Shown: positions 37,080 through 46,831 of the stretch, piece after piece
How the letters are laid out: the number at the start of each line of letters is the position of its first letter
Numbering within the stretch: the stretch's first letter is position 1
Source of the DNA: CAILUG01 sp903844415
GTDB lineage: Bacteria > Pseudomonadota > Gammaproteobacteria > Pseudomonadales > Pseudohongiellaceae
Reading direction: 5' to 3'
Assembly (NCBI GenBank): GCA_947477655.1
Contig: CANJTS010000003.1
Location: 62,001-126,000, forward strand
Length of the DNA: 64,000 nt
The notes under the pieces: generated by a model
Databases searched by the model: none
Seen by the model: only the letters and a program-made list of their open reading frames with translations
What the model was told of the DNA's origin: nothing
Position numbers and translations under genes: made by a program

Positions 37080-38189
37080 TTAGCTCACGCGTGGCAGCGC
37101 ACTTAGTTCTTGCGCGACCAAATCACCAAAGGCAGAAGTGCTGATCATTTTAATGCCCGCGCCTGGCTTGGACAGATCAGCCGTGGAATAGCCTTTGCCG
37201 AACACACCCTGCATTGCTTGCCATAGATTCTTCGCTTCTTCTTCCATACCAAAACTCATTTCGAGCATCATCGCTACTGAGCCAATCATGGAATAGGGGT
37301 TGGCGATATTTTTGCCTGCGATATCGGGAGCCGAGCCATGTGAAGGTTCGTAATACGCTTTGTTGTCGCCAATACAGGCAGAAGGCATCAAGCCCAGCGA
37401 ACCCAGAATGCCACCACCTTGATCGGACAAAATGTCACCAAACATATTTTCCATCACCATTACATCAAATTGGCCGGGTTTAAGGCATAAATACGTGGCG
37501 GCAGCGTCGACTAGAATGTGTATCACTTCAACTTCGGGATAGTCCTGGCGTACTTCTTCGACTATTTCATTCCACAACACACTGGACTTGAGTACATTCG
37601 ACTTGTGAATGTTGTGCAGCACTTTTTTGCGTTTCATTGCTGTTTTAAACGCGACGATAAGAATACGTCGAATTTGATCTTCATCGTATTCAAGCACTTC
37701 GTTGACGTAACGTTTGCCTGCTGCATTGATGCCACTTTCTTTCTTGCCAAAATAGAGGCCGCCGACCAGTTCACGAATCAGCATGATGTCGATGCCTTCG
37801 CCAATGATTTCGGGTTTCAAGGGTGAGAAATGTGCTAATGCTTTGGGCAGGTATACTGGTCTGAAATTGGCGTAGGTGTTGTAACGGCGTCGCAATGGTA
37901 GGAGGGCGCCACGTTCGGGTTGTTGATCCACCGGAATTTTTTTGGATTCTTCATGGTTGAGGCCAATCGGACCTTTGAGGATGGCATCAGCAGCATCACA
38001 TATCACCTTGGTTTGTTGTGGAAATGCATCACCACAGGCAAACCAGGCATTGGCACCAAAGGGAGCGTGGATCAATTCAAAGCTGACGGCATTGCGCTGT
38101 TCGACAAGGGCAAGAATTTTGACTGCTTCGGCCATGATTTCGGGGCCAATACCGTCGCCATCAAGTAGTGCTATTTTGTAATGAGTCAT
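37080..38189 (-). CDS. leuB: 3-isopropylmalate dehydrogenase
   Basis: 369 residues from ATG 38189, which has AGGA six bases upstream; an open extension to 38231 has none. LLDGDGIGPEI, LPLRRRYNTYANFRPV, MENMFGDILSDQGGGILGSLGLMPSA and EPSHGSAPDIAGKNIANP are the standard substrate, metal and NAD motifs of LeuB. It oxidatively decarboxylates 3-isopropylmalate for leucine. In the citramalate pathway the same enzyme acts on 3-methylmalate to give 2-oxobutyrate, so its place opposite cimA makes sense. leuC and leuD are not in the window. Confidence 0.94.
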   Translation of the reverse strand: MTHYKIALLDGDGIGPEIMAEAVKILALVEQRNAVSFELIHAPFGANAWFACGDAFPQQTKVICDAADAILKGPIGLNHEESKKIPVDQQPERGALLPLRRRYNTYANFRPVYLPKALAHFSPLKPEIIGEGIDIMLIRELVGGLYFGKKESGINAAGKRYVNEVLEYDEDQIRRILIVAFKTAMKRKKVLHNIHKSNVLKSSVLWNEIVEEVRQDYPEVEVIHILVDAAATYLCLKPGQFDVMVMENMFGDILSDQGGGILGSLGLMPSACIGDNKAYYEPSHGSAPDIAGKNIANPYSMIGSVAMMLEMSFGMEEEAKNLWQAMQGVFGKGYSTADLSKPGAGIKMISTSAFGDLVAQELSALPRVS

Positions 38190-38376
38190 GAGTGTCCTAG
38201 CTGGTTTAAAAAAAGGTCGCCAATGTAGCATTTCATCTGCACTGCTTAAAGCTTAGTCCCTTACATGTATGTGTAAAAAATGTGTAATCAGCCCGATTTC
38301 ACGCCAGCCTTTCAGTGAAAAATAGTCGCAACCATAATAGAATGCCGGCCTTTCACGTATTCGGAGCTAAAGTAAT

Positions 38377-40176
38377 ATGGATTCTCGCACGCAACCAACG
38401 ACCAATCCTGCACTGATATCATGGGTAGAAGAGATAGCAGCCCTGTGTCAGCCGAACGCAGTGTATTGGTGTGATGGCAGTCAACAGGAATATGATCGAT
38501 TGTGTGCAGAATTGGTTGCCGCTGGTACCTTTATTAAATTGAATGAAAACCTGCGTCCAGGTTGTTTTCTGGCCCGCTCTGATCCCCGCGATGTAGCACG
38601 TGTTGAAGACCGTACTTTTATCTGTAGTGTGAAACAACAAGATGCTGGTTCGACCAACAATTGGGAAGATCCTGCCAGCATGCGAACCCGCCTCGATGGT
38701 TTGTTCAAAGGCTGTATGCAAGGTCGCACCTTGTACGTGATTCCTTTCAGTATGGGGCCACTGGGTTCCGACATTGCACAGATAGGTGTGCAAATTTCTG
38801 ATTCGCCTTATGTGGTAGTCAATATGCGCATCATGGCCCGTATCGGAAGCAAAGTGTTGCAAGTGCTGGGTAATAAAAATTTCATCAAGTGTTTACATTC
38901 CATTGGTTATCCCTTGAGCAATGGCCGTGCCGATGTAAGCTGGCCGTGCAACCCAGAAAATCGTTATATCGTACATTACCCGGAATCGCGCGAAGTGGTG
39001 TCCTTTGGTTCTGGCTATGGTGGCAATGCTTTGTTGGGCAAAAAATGTGTGGCGCTGCGTATTGCCTCAGTGATGGCGCGTGATGAAGGCTGGCTGGCCG
39101 AACACATGATGATAGTGGGAGTGGAATCTCCAGTTGGTGAAATTACCTACATCGCAGGTGCTTTTCCCAGTGCATGTGGCAAAACCAATTTGGCTATGCT
39201 GATTCCGCCGGTCGGGTTTGAAGGCTGGAAAGTCTGGACAGTTGGAGATGATATCGCTTGGATTAAACCGGGTACCGATGGCCGTATGCATGCTATCAAT
39301 CCGGAAGCTGGTTTTTTTGGGGTGGCGCCAGGCACTTCAATGAAATCGAATCCGGCCGCAATGTTAACCATGAGCAAAAATACCATCTTCACCAACGTGG
39401 CATTAACCGATGAGGGTGATGTTTGGTGGGAAGGTATCGATGCGCCTGCTCCCGCTCATTTGATCGATTGGAAAGGCAATGCCTGGACCCCGGCCAGCAA
39501 GACCCCTGCTGCGCACCCAAATTCCCGTTTTACTGCCCCAGTGCATCAGTGCCCTAGTGTTGATCCGGACTGGGAAAATCCGCAGGGTGTGCCTATCAGC
39601 GCCTTTATTTTTGGTGGTCGTTTAAGCACCACTTTCCCATTGGTATATCAAAGCCACTCGTGGGCGCATGGTGTGTATATGGCTGCCACCTTGGGTTCGG
39701 AAGCGACCGCTGCTGCCGACAATCAAGCTGCGATTCGCCGCGACCCGATGGCAATGTTGCCGTTCTGCGGTTACAACATGGGTGACTACTGGCAACACTG
39801 GCTCAACATGGAAGGAAAAGTGCAGCATTTGCCGAAAATTTTCCGCATTAATTGGTTCCGTAAAGAAGCTGATGGCAAATGGATGTGGCCTGGCTTTGGC
39901 CAGAATATGCGTGTACTGCAATGGATCGTGCAACGAGTGAACGGCAAAGTTAAAGGCCAGGAAACTATTTTGGGCACTGTGCCTGATTTTGCCGAAATCA
40001 ATTGGCAAGGTATGCCTTTTGAGCAAGCCGGTTTTGAGCGGTTGATGGCTGTTGATAACGCCTACAGCAAACGCGAGTTTGAAGATCAGGCAACTTTATT
40101 TGCCAGCATTGGTCCAGCCATGCCTGTTACTTTGGAACACCAAAGGCAAGCGATGTTGGCGTTGGTGCAAAGTTAA
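38377..40176 (+). CDS. pckG: Phosphoenolpyruvate carboxykinase (GTP)
   Basis: 599 residues of the GTP-dependent type. The kinase-1a (P-loop) motif GAFPSACGKTN lies at 261-271 and includes the hyper-reactive Cys of this class. Upstream are YGGNALLGKK and later the FRINWFRK block. It converts oxaloacetate and GTP to phosphoenolpyruvate in gluconeogenesis, which suits growth on acids and alcohols rather than sugars. It stands alone; the upstream region shares its divergent promoter space with leuB. Confidence 0.97.
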   Translation: MDSRTQPTTNPALISWVEEIAALCQPNAVYWCDGSQQEYDRLCAELVAAGTFIKLNENLRPGCFLARSDPRDVARVEDRTFICSVKQQDAGSTNNWEDPASMRTRLDGLFKGCMQGRTLYVIPFSMGPLGSDIAQIGVQISDSPYVVVNMRIMARIGSKVLQVLGNKNFIKCLHSIGYPLSNGRADVSWPCNPENRYIVHYPESREVVSFGSGYGGNALLGKKCVALRIASVMARDEGWLAEHMMIVGVESPVGEITYIAGAFPSACGKTNLAMLIPPVGFEGWKVWTVGDDIAWIKPGTDGRMHAINPEAGFFGVAPGTSMKSNPAAMLTMSKNTIFTNVALTDEGDVWWEGIDAPAPAHLIDWKGNAWTPASKTPAAHPNSRFTAPVHQCPSVDPDWENPQGVPISAFIFGGRLSTTFPLVYQSHSWAHGVYMAATLGSEATAAADNQAAIRRDPMAMLPFCGYNMGDYWQHWLNMEGKVQHLPKIFRINWFRKEADGKWMWPGFGQNMRVLQWIVQRVNGKVKGQETILGTVPDFAEINWQGMPFEQAGFERLMAVDNAYSKREFEDQATLFASIGPAMPVTLEHQRQAMLALVQS

Positions 40177-40192
40177 TTGCTGTTACATGCGG

Positions 40193-40549
40193 TTATTGGC
40201 TGACCGTAAAGCTGAAATCATCCACGATGCTGTGTCCGTCCACTGACACAGCTTGCCAGGTGACACGATAGACCTCAGGAGCAAGCATTGGTAAGGGTAA
40301 AGTGATGGTTTCACCAAAAGCTGTAGATTGACCGATACTGTTGCGCGGCAAGCGTAAATCGATACGAACACCCGCAGCATTTTCAAGGTGAATGTTAGTA
40401 AGGGTGACCTTGCCCATAAAAGTAAAGACCAATTGGGTAGGTGGCTTGGCTAGTACAGCATCATGATCGGGAATGGTAACGGCCATGCCAGTATGTGCAC
40501 CCAGCTGCGCCGACCACAACCACAGCGCTACAAGCAGTAATCTACACAT
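40193..40549 (-). CDS. CopC/YobA-like copper-binding periplasmic protein
   Basis: 118 residues: short signal peptide ending at LGAHT, so the mature protein would begin with His, as in CopC where the N-terminal His is a copper ligand. TIPDHDAVLAKPPTQLVFTF and YRVTWQAVSVDGHSIVDDFSF are the CopC beta-sandwich landmarks, with the second Asp/His pair. Expected to bind copper in the periplasm. It has no CopD neighbour here. Confidence 0.8.
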   Translation of the reverse strand: MCRLLLVALWLWSAQLGAHTGMAVTIPDHDAVLAKPPTQLVFTFMGKVTLTNIHLENAAGVRIDLRLPRNSIGQSTAFGETITLPLPMLAPEVYRVTWQAVSVDGHSIVDDFSFTVSQ

Positions 40550-40660
40550 TAGGATAAGAGTTCCAATTAGGTTCTTTATTTAACTATATTTAACTATTGG
40601 AATCTGACTCCAATCAAGTTGTCATTCAAGCAGTTATTCAAGTAGTTCCCGGAAAATTTT

Positions 40661-41974
40661 ATGAATACCACAAGCAAGAAAGTCGGATTTATTTCTCTGG
40701 GTTGTCCCAAGGCCCTAGTCGATTCAGAACGTATTCTGACTCAGTTACGTATAGAAGGTTATGACATTGTAAACACTTACGAAAATGCCGATGTTGTAGT
40801 GGTTAACACGTGCGGTTTTATCGACAGTGCCAAGCGTGAATCGCTGGAGACCATTGGTGAGGCTATTAATAAAAATGGCAAAGTGATTGTGACTGGCTGC
40901 ATGGGCAAAAATGCAGAAGACATTCGTTCGGTGCATCCGCAAGTTTTAAGTGTGACCGGGCCACATGCTTACGAAGCAGTTGTTAATGCCGTGCATGACG
41001 TGATTCCACAACCGCAAAATCACGACCCTTTCATAGATCTGGTGCCTCCACAGGGCATCAAGCTTACCCCCCGCCATTATGCTTATCTGAAAATTTCCGA
41101 AGGCTGTAATCACCGTTGTTCGTTCTGCATTATCCCTTCCATGCGCGGAGATTTGGTCAGCCGTCCGGTGGGTGAAGTAATGGATGAAGCTGAACGTTTG
41201 GTGGCTGCTGGTGTTAAAGAGTTATTGGTTATTTCACAAGATACCAGTGCTTACGGCGTAGACACTCGTTATAAAACTGGTTTCTGGCAGGGCAGTCCGA
41301 TCAAAGCCAACATGCAAGGACTGTGTGAAGCACTAGCACATTTGGGAGTATGGGTACGCCTGCATTATGTCTATCCCTATCCGCATGTAGACAATGTAAT
41401 TCCGCTGATGGCCGATGGTTTGATCTTGCCCTATCTCGATATTCCGTTTCAGCATGCAAATTCCAGAATCTTGAAATTGATGAAACGTCCGGCTGCAACC
41501 GAAAACAACTTAGAGCGTATCAAATCCTGGCGTGACCAGTGCCCGGAACTGACCATCCGCAGCACCTTTATTGTGGGTTTTCCCGGTGAGACCGATCAGG
41601 AGTTCGACGAACTGTTGAATTTTCTGCAAGAAGCCCAGCTAGATCGTGTGGGTTGTTTCAAATATTCGCCGGTGGCTGGTGCCAAAGCTAACGATTTGCC
41701 TGATCACATCGGGGAAACACTTAAGCAGGAGCGTTATGACCGTTTCATGGAAGTTCAACAAGTTATCAGTGCGGCTCGTTTGCAGGCGAAAGTCGGGCAG
41801 AAAATTGATGTGTTGATTGATGAAATTGATGAGGATCAAGCTATTGGTCGCAGCATGGCTGATGCCCCTGACATTGATGGTCAGGTATTTTTAGCCCATC
41901 CGGAAGGGCTGGAAGTAGGGGACATCGTTACCGTAAAAGTTCTCGAAGCTGACGAATACGATTTATTTGCTTGA
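40661..41974 (+). CDS. rimO: Ribosomal protein S12 methylthiotransferase
   Basis: A radical-SAM methylthiotransferase of 437 residues. The N-terminal domain has three cluster cysteines (GCPKA, NTCGF, TGCMGKN). The radical-SAM motif is C149-NHR-C153-SF-C156. A C-terminal TRAM domain binds RNA or protein. It adds a methylthio group to an Asp of ribosomal protein S12. It stands alone. Confidence 0.97.
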   Translation: MNTTSKKVGFISLGCPKALVDSERILTQLRIEGYDIVNTYENADVVVVNTCGFIDSAKRESLETIGEAINKNGKVIVTGCMGKNAEDIRSVHPQVLSVTGPHAYEAVVNAVHDVIPQPQNHDPFIDLVPPQGIKLTPRHYAYLKISEGCNHRCSFCIIPSMRGDLVSRPVGEVMDEAERLVAAGVKELLVISQDTSAYGVDTRYKTGFWQGSPIKANMQGLCEALAHLGVWVRLHYVYPYPHVDNVIPLMADGLILPYLDIPFQHANSRILKLMKRPAATENNLERIKSWRDQCPELTIRSTFIVGFPGETDQEFDELLNFLQEAQLDRVGCFKYSPVAGAKANDLPDHIGETLKQERYDRFMEVQQVISAARLQAKVGQKIDVLIDEIDEDQAIGRSMADAPDIDGQVFLAHPEGLEVGDIVTVKVLEADEYDLFA

Positions 41975-42162
41975 AAAAATTACAAATCCTCGTAAACAAC
42001 CGCCTGTTTACTCATCGCCAGGCGTGCACAGGTAGTTAAACTGTGCCCACGTAAACCCAAGTCAGGTCACTGCTCCGACCTCAACTCTCTGCGAGCCTCT
42101 CGCACCAATTTATACCTAAAGTCCTTATCAGCACTGCCGTAATGCTTATGCTTTTATTCTTT

Positions 42163-42182
42163 AATAATAATGATTATCATTT
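42163..42182. promoter_or_regulatory. Fur box
   Basis: AATAATAATGATTATCATTT contains the near-perfect palindrome AATGATTATCATT and fits the Fur consensus GATAATGATAATCATTATC well. It lies 39 bases before the PepSY gene start, so iron repression of that gene is likely. Confidence 0.8.
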
Positions 42183-42221
42183 GTGTTAATGTGCGCATTA
42201 GTGTTTAGAGTGAGTGCCAGT

Positions 42222-43412
42222 ATGTTGCGAAAAATTGTCTTTTGGTTACACCTTAGTTGCGGATTGTTGGCCGGCACTGTGGTTTTTACCATGTCACTGA
42301 CTGGTGTGCTGCTGATGTACGAAAGGCAGATCAATGCTTGGGTGCTTTCTAGTCACTATGTATCGGCGGCAGAAAATACCCAGCGCTTGCAATTGGAACA
42401 GTTACTGTCGATCCAACAGATAGCCCAGCCAAATCAGCAAGCTACTGTTATGGTTATCACCAATCACCCTGGCGCGCCGGTTAGTTTTATGGCTGGACGC
42501 AGACAAGTGCTTAATCTCAATCCCTTTAGCGGGGAAACAATGCAAATTGCCTCTCCAGCATTGGACCAATTTTTCAATATAGTTACCGGTTTGCACCGCT
42601 GGTTTAATGTACAGGGCGAAAACCGCGCTCTTGTCCGCGAAATTACCGGTGTGAGTAATGTGATTTTTTTGTTTCTGCTGGTGAGTGGTCTTTATCTATG
42701 GTTACCAGTAGTGTGGATGTGGGCGCTGTTTAAAGTCCGTTTATTTTTTAAAACACCTTATTCAAACAGCAAAACCCGTGATTTCCACTGGCATCATATA
42801 TTCGGGTTTTGGGCGGCCTTACCCTTATTGGTGGTGGTGTATACCGGCACTGTTATTTCCTACCCTTGGGCCGCTAATTTAATGTACTTAGCTTTTGGTG
42901 TTGAAATTCCTGCACCGATTGGTGCCCCCGGTAATGCCGCTGTACCTGGCCAAGGTGGAAATCAGCAGGGACAACAACAGCCTCTCAAAGCCAATGTTGG
43001 TGTAGTTGAAACGGCTGTTACAACTTATCTGTCACTCGACAGTCTTTTAGCACAAGTACAAATCGTAACTGGTACGCATTGGAATCGGTTTAATATCACT
43101 CTGCCAACTGCACAGCAGCTAACCGTGCAAGTTGAAGTTGATCTTGGTAATGGAGCGCAAGCCCATAAACGTCACACCCTTTCGCTGGCCCGCGACAGTG
43201 GTAAAGTACTAGGCATAACGGGTTTCAGTGATATTAACCAAGCCCAGCGCCTGCGCGGTATTGCACGTTTTCTTCACACCGGTGAATTGCTAGGTTTCTG
43301 GGGCCAGACCATCGCCGGGTTGGTTTCCTTTGCCGCTTTATTTATGGTGTGGACCGGGTTTGCTTTGTCCTGGCGCCGTTTGATTCAGCCGCTATTTCGT
43401 CAAGCTGGTTGA
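42222..43412 (+). CDS. PepSY-associated transmembrane protein
   Basis: About 396 residues from ATG 42222 (the open frame begins at GTG 42183, but that lies against the Fur box). MLRKIVFWLHLSCGLLAGTVVFTMSLTGVLLMYERQI is a typical first helix of the PepSY_TM family, with its conserved His. Another HWHHIFGFWAALPLLVVVYTGTVISYPWA helix pair carries further His residues. A loop rich in Gly and Gln (about 240-260) precedes the second PepSY part. Such proteins are usually iron-regulated and thought to reduce ferric siderophores in the inner membrane. Confidence 0.88.
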   Translation: MLRKIVFWLHLSCGLLAGTVVFTMSLTGVLLMYERQINAWVLSSHYVSAAENTQRLQLEQLLSIQQIAQPNQQATVMVITNHPGAPVSFMAGRRQVLNLNPFSGETMQIASPALDQFFNIVTGLHRWFNVQGENRALVREITGVSNVIFLFLLVSGLYLWLPVVWMWALFKVRLFFKTPYSNSKTRDFHWHHIFGFWAALPLLVVVYTGTVISYPWAANLMYLAFGVEIPAPIGAPGNAAVPGQGGNQQGQQQPLKANVGVVETAVTTYLSLDSLLAQVQIVTGTHWNRFNITLPTAQQLTVQVEVDLGNGAQAHKRHTLSLARDSGKVLGITGFSDINQAQRLRGIARFLHTGELLGFWGQTIAGLVSFAALFMVWTGFALSWRRLIQPLFRQAG

Positions 43413-43558
43413 AAAGTCGAAAAGTCGACTCTGACACCACTTTTATACTCTTGATCTTCGCCTGATTCGGTAGCCATACGGTTGACTATTTGTATGGGCT
43501 TGCGCAGTATCGACCACTTTCTTTCATTCCTAGTTCACACTCAAAAAAGAGGCAGCAG

Positions 43559-45898
43559 ATGTCCCTGTGCAGATTTCAGCAATACTTATTGGTAGCAGGT
43601 GTATTATTTTTAGCAAATGGTGGTGCTCAGGCTCAGATTTCAACGCGCGATAATATTTACACCAGTGCGCAAGCCGCCGCCGGTGCCAATTTGTATGTGC
43701 GTTCCTGCATCGAATGTCATGGTGCAACTCTGCGAGGCGGTGAAGCTGGGCCTGCTCTGGTAGGTCCGGGTTTTTGGAGTAAATGGGAAGGGCAATCACT
43801 GGCTGCCCTGTTCCAGATAACCGCGAGCACTATGCCGGTCAATAATCCCAACGGATTTTCGGCACCTGAATATGCTGCTGTAGTGGCATTTATGTTGCAA
43901 CAAAACGGTTTGCCTGCTGGCACAACAGCGCTGTCAAGTGAGGCGTCACAGCTGGTTGCTATTACCCTGCAACAATCACTAGAACCGGTACGCGTGGCGT
44001 CGGTAGTCAACGGTGCCAGCCTTGCGCAACGTGTAGTAAATGCCGAATGGCTCAGTTATCACGGTGACACCAACTCAACTCATTATTCCGCGCTCGATTA
44101 CATCAACAAAGATAATGTGCAGAATTTGGAAATAGCTTGGCGTTGGTACGCTGCTAACCATGGACCACAACCCGAATTCAACTACGAAGCTACACCTTTG
44201 ATGGTTGATGGAGTGCTCTACACCACGGCCGGTCGGCGGCGTGATGTGGTGGCGATCGATCCAGTAACAGGTGAAACCCTGTGGATGTATCGTCTGGATG
44301 AAGGCAGCCGCCGTGGACCACGGGTTAATTCCGGACGTGGACTTTCAGTTTGGCGCGAAGACGGTGTTACGCGCTTGATTGCGATTACTCCCGGCTATCA
44401 GATGATGGCAATTGATCCGGCAACTGGTCGGCCTGATCCGGCTTTTGGTAACAATGGTTTAGTGGATTTACGAGTCGATCTTGATGAACGATTTGAAGTG
44501 AATTTGGATACTGCTGCGGTGGGTTCTACTTCACCACCCATGATCGTAGGTGATGTGGTGGTAGTGGGTGCGACTTTCCCTTCGGGGGGATCACCTGCAA
44601 CTAAAGGCGGACCTGCCGGTAACATTCGTGGCTTTAATGTCCGCACGGGTGAGATGTTGTGGATTTTTCATACCATCCCACAAGCCGGAGAATTTGGTAC
44701 CGAAACTTGGCGCAACAACAGTTGGCAATACACTGGTGCTGCTGGTTCGTGGTCGACTATGTCCGCTGATCTGGAGCGCGGCATAGTATATGTTCCGATA
44801 GAAGCCGCCACAGGAGATATGTATGGGGGTCATCGTCCGGGTGACAATTTATTTTCGCAAAGTCTAATTGCTCTGGACGCAAAAACCGGAAAGCGACTCT
44901 GGCATTTCCAATTGGTGCATCATGATGTTTGGGATTACGACCCCCCCACTGGTCCCGTGCTAGCAGATCTTGTAGTGGACGGCGTAACCATTCCTGCGGC
45001 TATTCAAGTAACCAAACAAGGCATGATTTACACGTTTAATCGGGTTACCGGTGAGCCGGTGTGGCCTATCGTGGAACAACCAGTTCCGCAAAATGCAGTA
45101 CCTGGTGAACAGCTTTCACTTACCCAGCCTATTCCGAGCAAACCAGCTCCGTTTGAACGTTTGGGTATTACTGAAGATGACCTGATCGACTATACGCCAG
45201 AATTACGTGCCGAAGCGTTACGTATTCTTGAAGGTTTTACGTGGGGACCTTTGTTTACGCCACCTTCCATTGTGGATGAGAACAACGGTGGCACTATTTT
45301 TATGCCGGGTTTTGGTGGTGGTGCTAACTGGCAGGGTGTGGCTTTTGATCCGGAAACCAACATGCTTTATATCCCTTCTACTTCACACCCTATGAAAGTC
45401 GGGCTTGGCAAAGATCCGGACAATAAAGAATTTGATTACGCGATGACTTCACGCGGCATCACGATGGACGGTCCGTTTGGCTTGCCGCTAATCAAACCAC
45501 CTTATGGGCGCATCACTGCCATCGATATGAATGCTGGCGAACATGTATGGATGATGGCCAATGCCGCCACACCGGATGTGATCAAGAATAACGAACATTT
45601 GCAGGGTGTGGAGATCCCGGCTCGTACAGGTCATGGTGATCGAGGTGCCTTGCTACTCACCAAATCTTTGCTGTTTGCAGGGGAAGGAGCTGGGCTCTAT
45701 GGTGGTCAGACTGGTGGTGGCCGTATGTTCCGCGCTCACGACAAGGCGACTGGTGAAATTTTGAGCGAGATCGAGTTGCCCGCCAAGCAAACCGGTTTGC
45801 CCATGACTTACGCGCTGGATGGTGTGCAATACATTGTGGTTCCTATTGGTGATGCAGGCCATCCGGGTGAGTTAGTGGCATTGCGGGTCAAGCAGTAA
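43559..45898 (+). CDS. PQQ-dependent dehydrogenase with N-terminal cytochrome c domain
   Basis: 779 residues from ATG 43559, with GAGG upstream; the longer TTG start at 43490 is unlikely. The signal peptide ends at GGAQA. A c-type haem site C50-IE-C53-H54 sits in the N-terminal domain (about 30-110), followed by a PQQ beta-propeller. LVHHDVWDYDPPTGPVL, with D459, resembles the membrane glucose dehydrogenase/GMC-like quinoprotein group more than methanol dehydrogenase, and no vicinal Cys-Cys is seen. So haem and PQQ are in the reverse order to the 7835 enzyme. It probably oxidises a sugar or alcohol in the periplasm; the substrate is unknown. Confidence 0.9.
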   Translation: MSLCRFQQYLLVAGVLFLANGGAQAQISTRDNIYTSAQAAAGANLYVRSCIECHGATLRGGEAGPALVGPGFWSKWEGQSLAALFQITASTMPVNNPNGFSAPEYAAVVAFMLQQNGLPAGTTALSSEASQLVAITLQQSLEPVRVASVVNGASLAQRVVNAEWLSYHGDTNSTHYSALDYINKDNVQNLEIAWRWYAANHGPQPEFNYEATPLMVDGVLYTTAGRRRDVVAIDPVTGETLWMYRLDEGSRRGPRVNSGRGLSVWREDGVTRLIAITPGYQMMAIDPATGRPDPAFGNNGLVDLRVDLDERFEVNLDTAAVGSTSPPMIVGDVVVVGATFPSGGSPATKGGPAGNIRGFNVRTGEMLWIFHTIPQAGEFGTETWRNNSWQYTGAAGSWSTMSADLERGIVYVPIEAATGDMYGGHRPGDNLFSQSLIALDAKTGKRLWHFQLVHHDVWDYDPPTGPVLADLVVDGVTIPAAIQVTKQGMIYTFNRVTGEPVWPIVEQPVPQNAVPGEQLSLTQPIPSKPAPFERLGITEDDLIDYTPELRAEALRILEGFTWGPLFTPPSIVDENNGGTIFMPGFGGGANWQGVAFDPETNMLYIPSTSHPMKVGLGKDPDNKEFDYAMTSRGITMDGPFGLPLIKPPYGRITAIDMNAGEHVWMMANAATPDVIKNNEHLQGVEIPARTGHGDRGALLLTKSLLFAGEGAGLYGGQTGGGRMFRAHDKATGEILSEIELPAKQTGLPMTYALDGVQYIVVPIGDAGHPGELVALRVKQ

Positions 45899-45926
45899 TA
45901 AACAAATAATATAAAAAAGTTTTTTG

Positions 45927-45975
45927 ATTACGAGTGCGACACGAGTGCCACACTCGTAATGAATTTATTTTTTGA
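45927..45975 (+). terminator. Long hairpin after the PQQ dehydrogenase
   Basis: A perfect 10-bp inverted repeat ATTACGAGTG/CACTCGTAAT with a 14-base loop, followed by a T-rich tail. The loop contains a further ACGAGTG, so alternative folding is possible. Confidence 0.7.
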
Positions 45976-46150
45976 AATTGAACAAAAAGAACACGTTTTG
46001 CCGGGTTGTTCGTGGTGAATTTTTTTAGAGAAGTGGTGTACTATCAGCCACCCTTAGCCACGCTATAATCAAGACCACAATCTTCGCTAAGACCGAATAA
46101 CTATAAATATTTACTCTATTAAACGCTTTACCAACGACAAGGAGTTACAA

Positions 46151-46702
46151 ATGAAAAAAGTTCTTACTATTGTGCTGGCACTATTCAGCATGGCAGTTTC
46201 TGTAAACCAAGCAACGGCTGCTGAAGGATTTGTTCTGCCCAACATGCAAGTGCGCAGCACATCTTTTGAAGACGGCGGTGTAATTCCGTTGAAATTCACG
46301 TCTCACGGCGACAACATCCAACCCCAGTTCACCATCACAGGTGCGCCGGCAACCACCGTTAGCTACGCAGTGGTTCTGCACGATATCGAAGTTGCACTTG
46401 GTGGCAACACAGATGACGTGACACATTGGGTTGCTTGGAATATTTCATCACCAGAAATTGCCGAAGGCGCTCTGCCTGCAGGCAGCGTAAATGGTAATAA
46501 CATTCGTGGCATGCCTGGTTACATGGGTTCCGGCGCACCATTGGCTGATCGTTTTCACCACTATGTATTTGAATTTTATGCATTGAGTGCAAATCTTGAT
46601 CTGGTAGAAGGCGCAAGCCGTGCAGATCTGATGGCCGCTATGCAAGGCAAAGTAGTTGCTAAAGCTGCGTATGTTGGTCGCTACGCAAAAGCCATTCCTT
46701 AA
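46151..46702 (+). CDS. Periplasmic YbhB/YbcL-type PEBP (Raf-kinase-inhibitor-like) protein
   Basis: 183 residues with a signal peptide ending at QATAA. The PEBP fold is marked by FTSHGDNIQPQFTITGAP, the VTHWVAWNI strand, and YMGSGAPLADRFHHYVFEFYAL (phosphate-binding pocket with His). Bacterial members bind small anionic ligands; their role is not known. AAGGAG lies upstream. It has its own terminator and lies between a PQQ dehydrogenase and a DUF6152-like gene. Confidence 0.9.
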   Translation: MKKVLTIVLALFSMAVSVNQATAAEGFVLPNMQVRSTSFEDGGVIPLKFTSHGDNIQPQFTITGAPATTVSYAVVLHDIEVALGGNTDDVTHWVAWNISSPEIAEGALPAGSVNGNNIRGMPGYMGSGAPLADRFHHYVFEFYALSANLDLVEGASRADLMAAMQGKVVAKAAYVGRYAKAIP

Positions 46703-46773
46703 TTAACTGAGCTTGTAGAATTGTTTAGTAAAAAAGTGCTCTTTATTTAAACTTAGAGTAAAAGTTGTTTTAC

Positions 46774-46801
46774 GAAAGGGCGATTTATTTCGCCCTTTTT
46801 A
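46774..46801 (+). terminator. Rho-independent terminator after the PEBP gene
   Basis: Stem AAAGGGCGA/TCGCCCTTT with a six-base loop and a T-run. Confidence 0.88.
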
Positions 46802-46831
46802 TTAAAGTAAAAAAGCATAAAGGAGAAAACT

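Noticed and set aside
41998..42030. Terminator after rimO
   Set aside because: CGCCTG/CAGGCG can pair, but the loop is long and there is no T-run.
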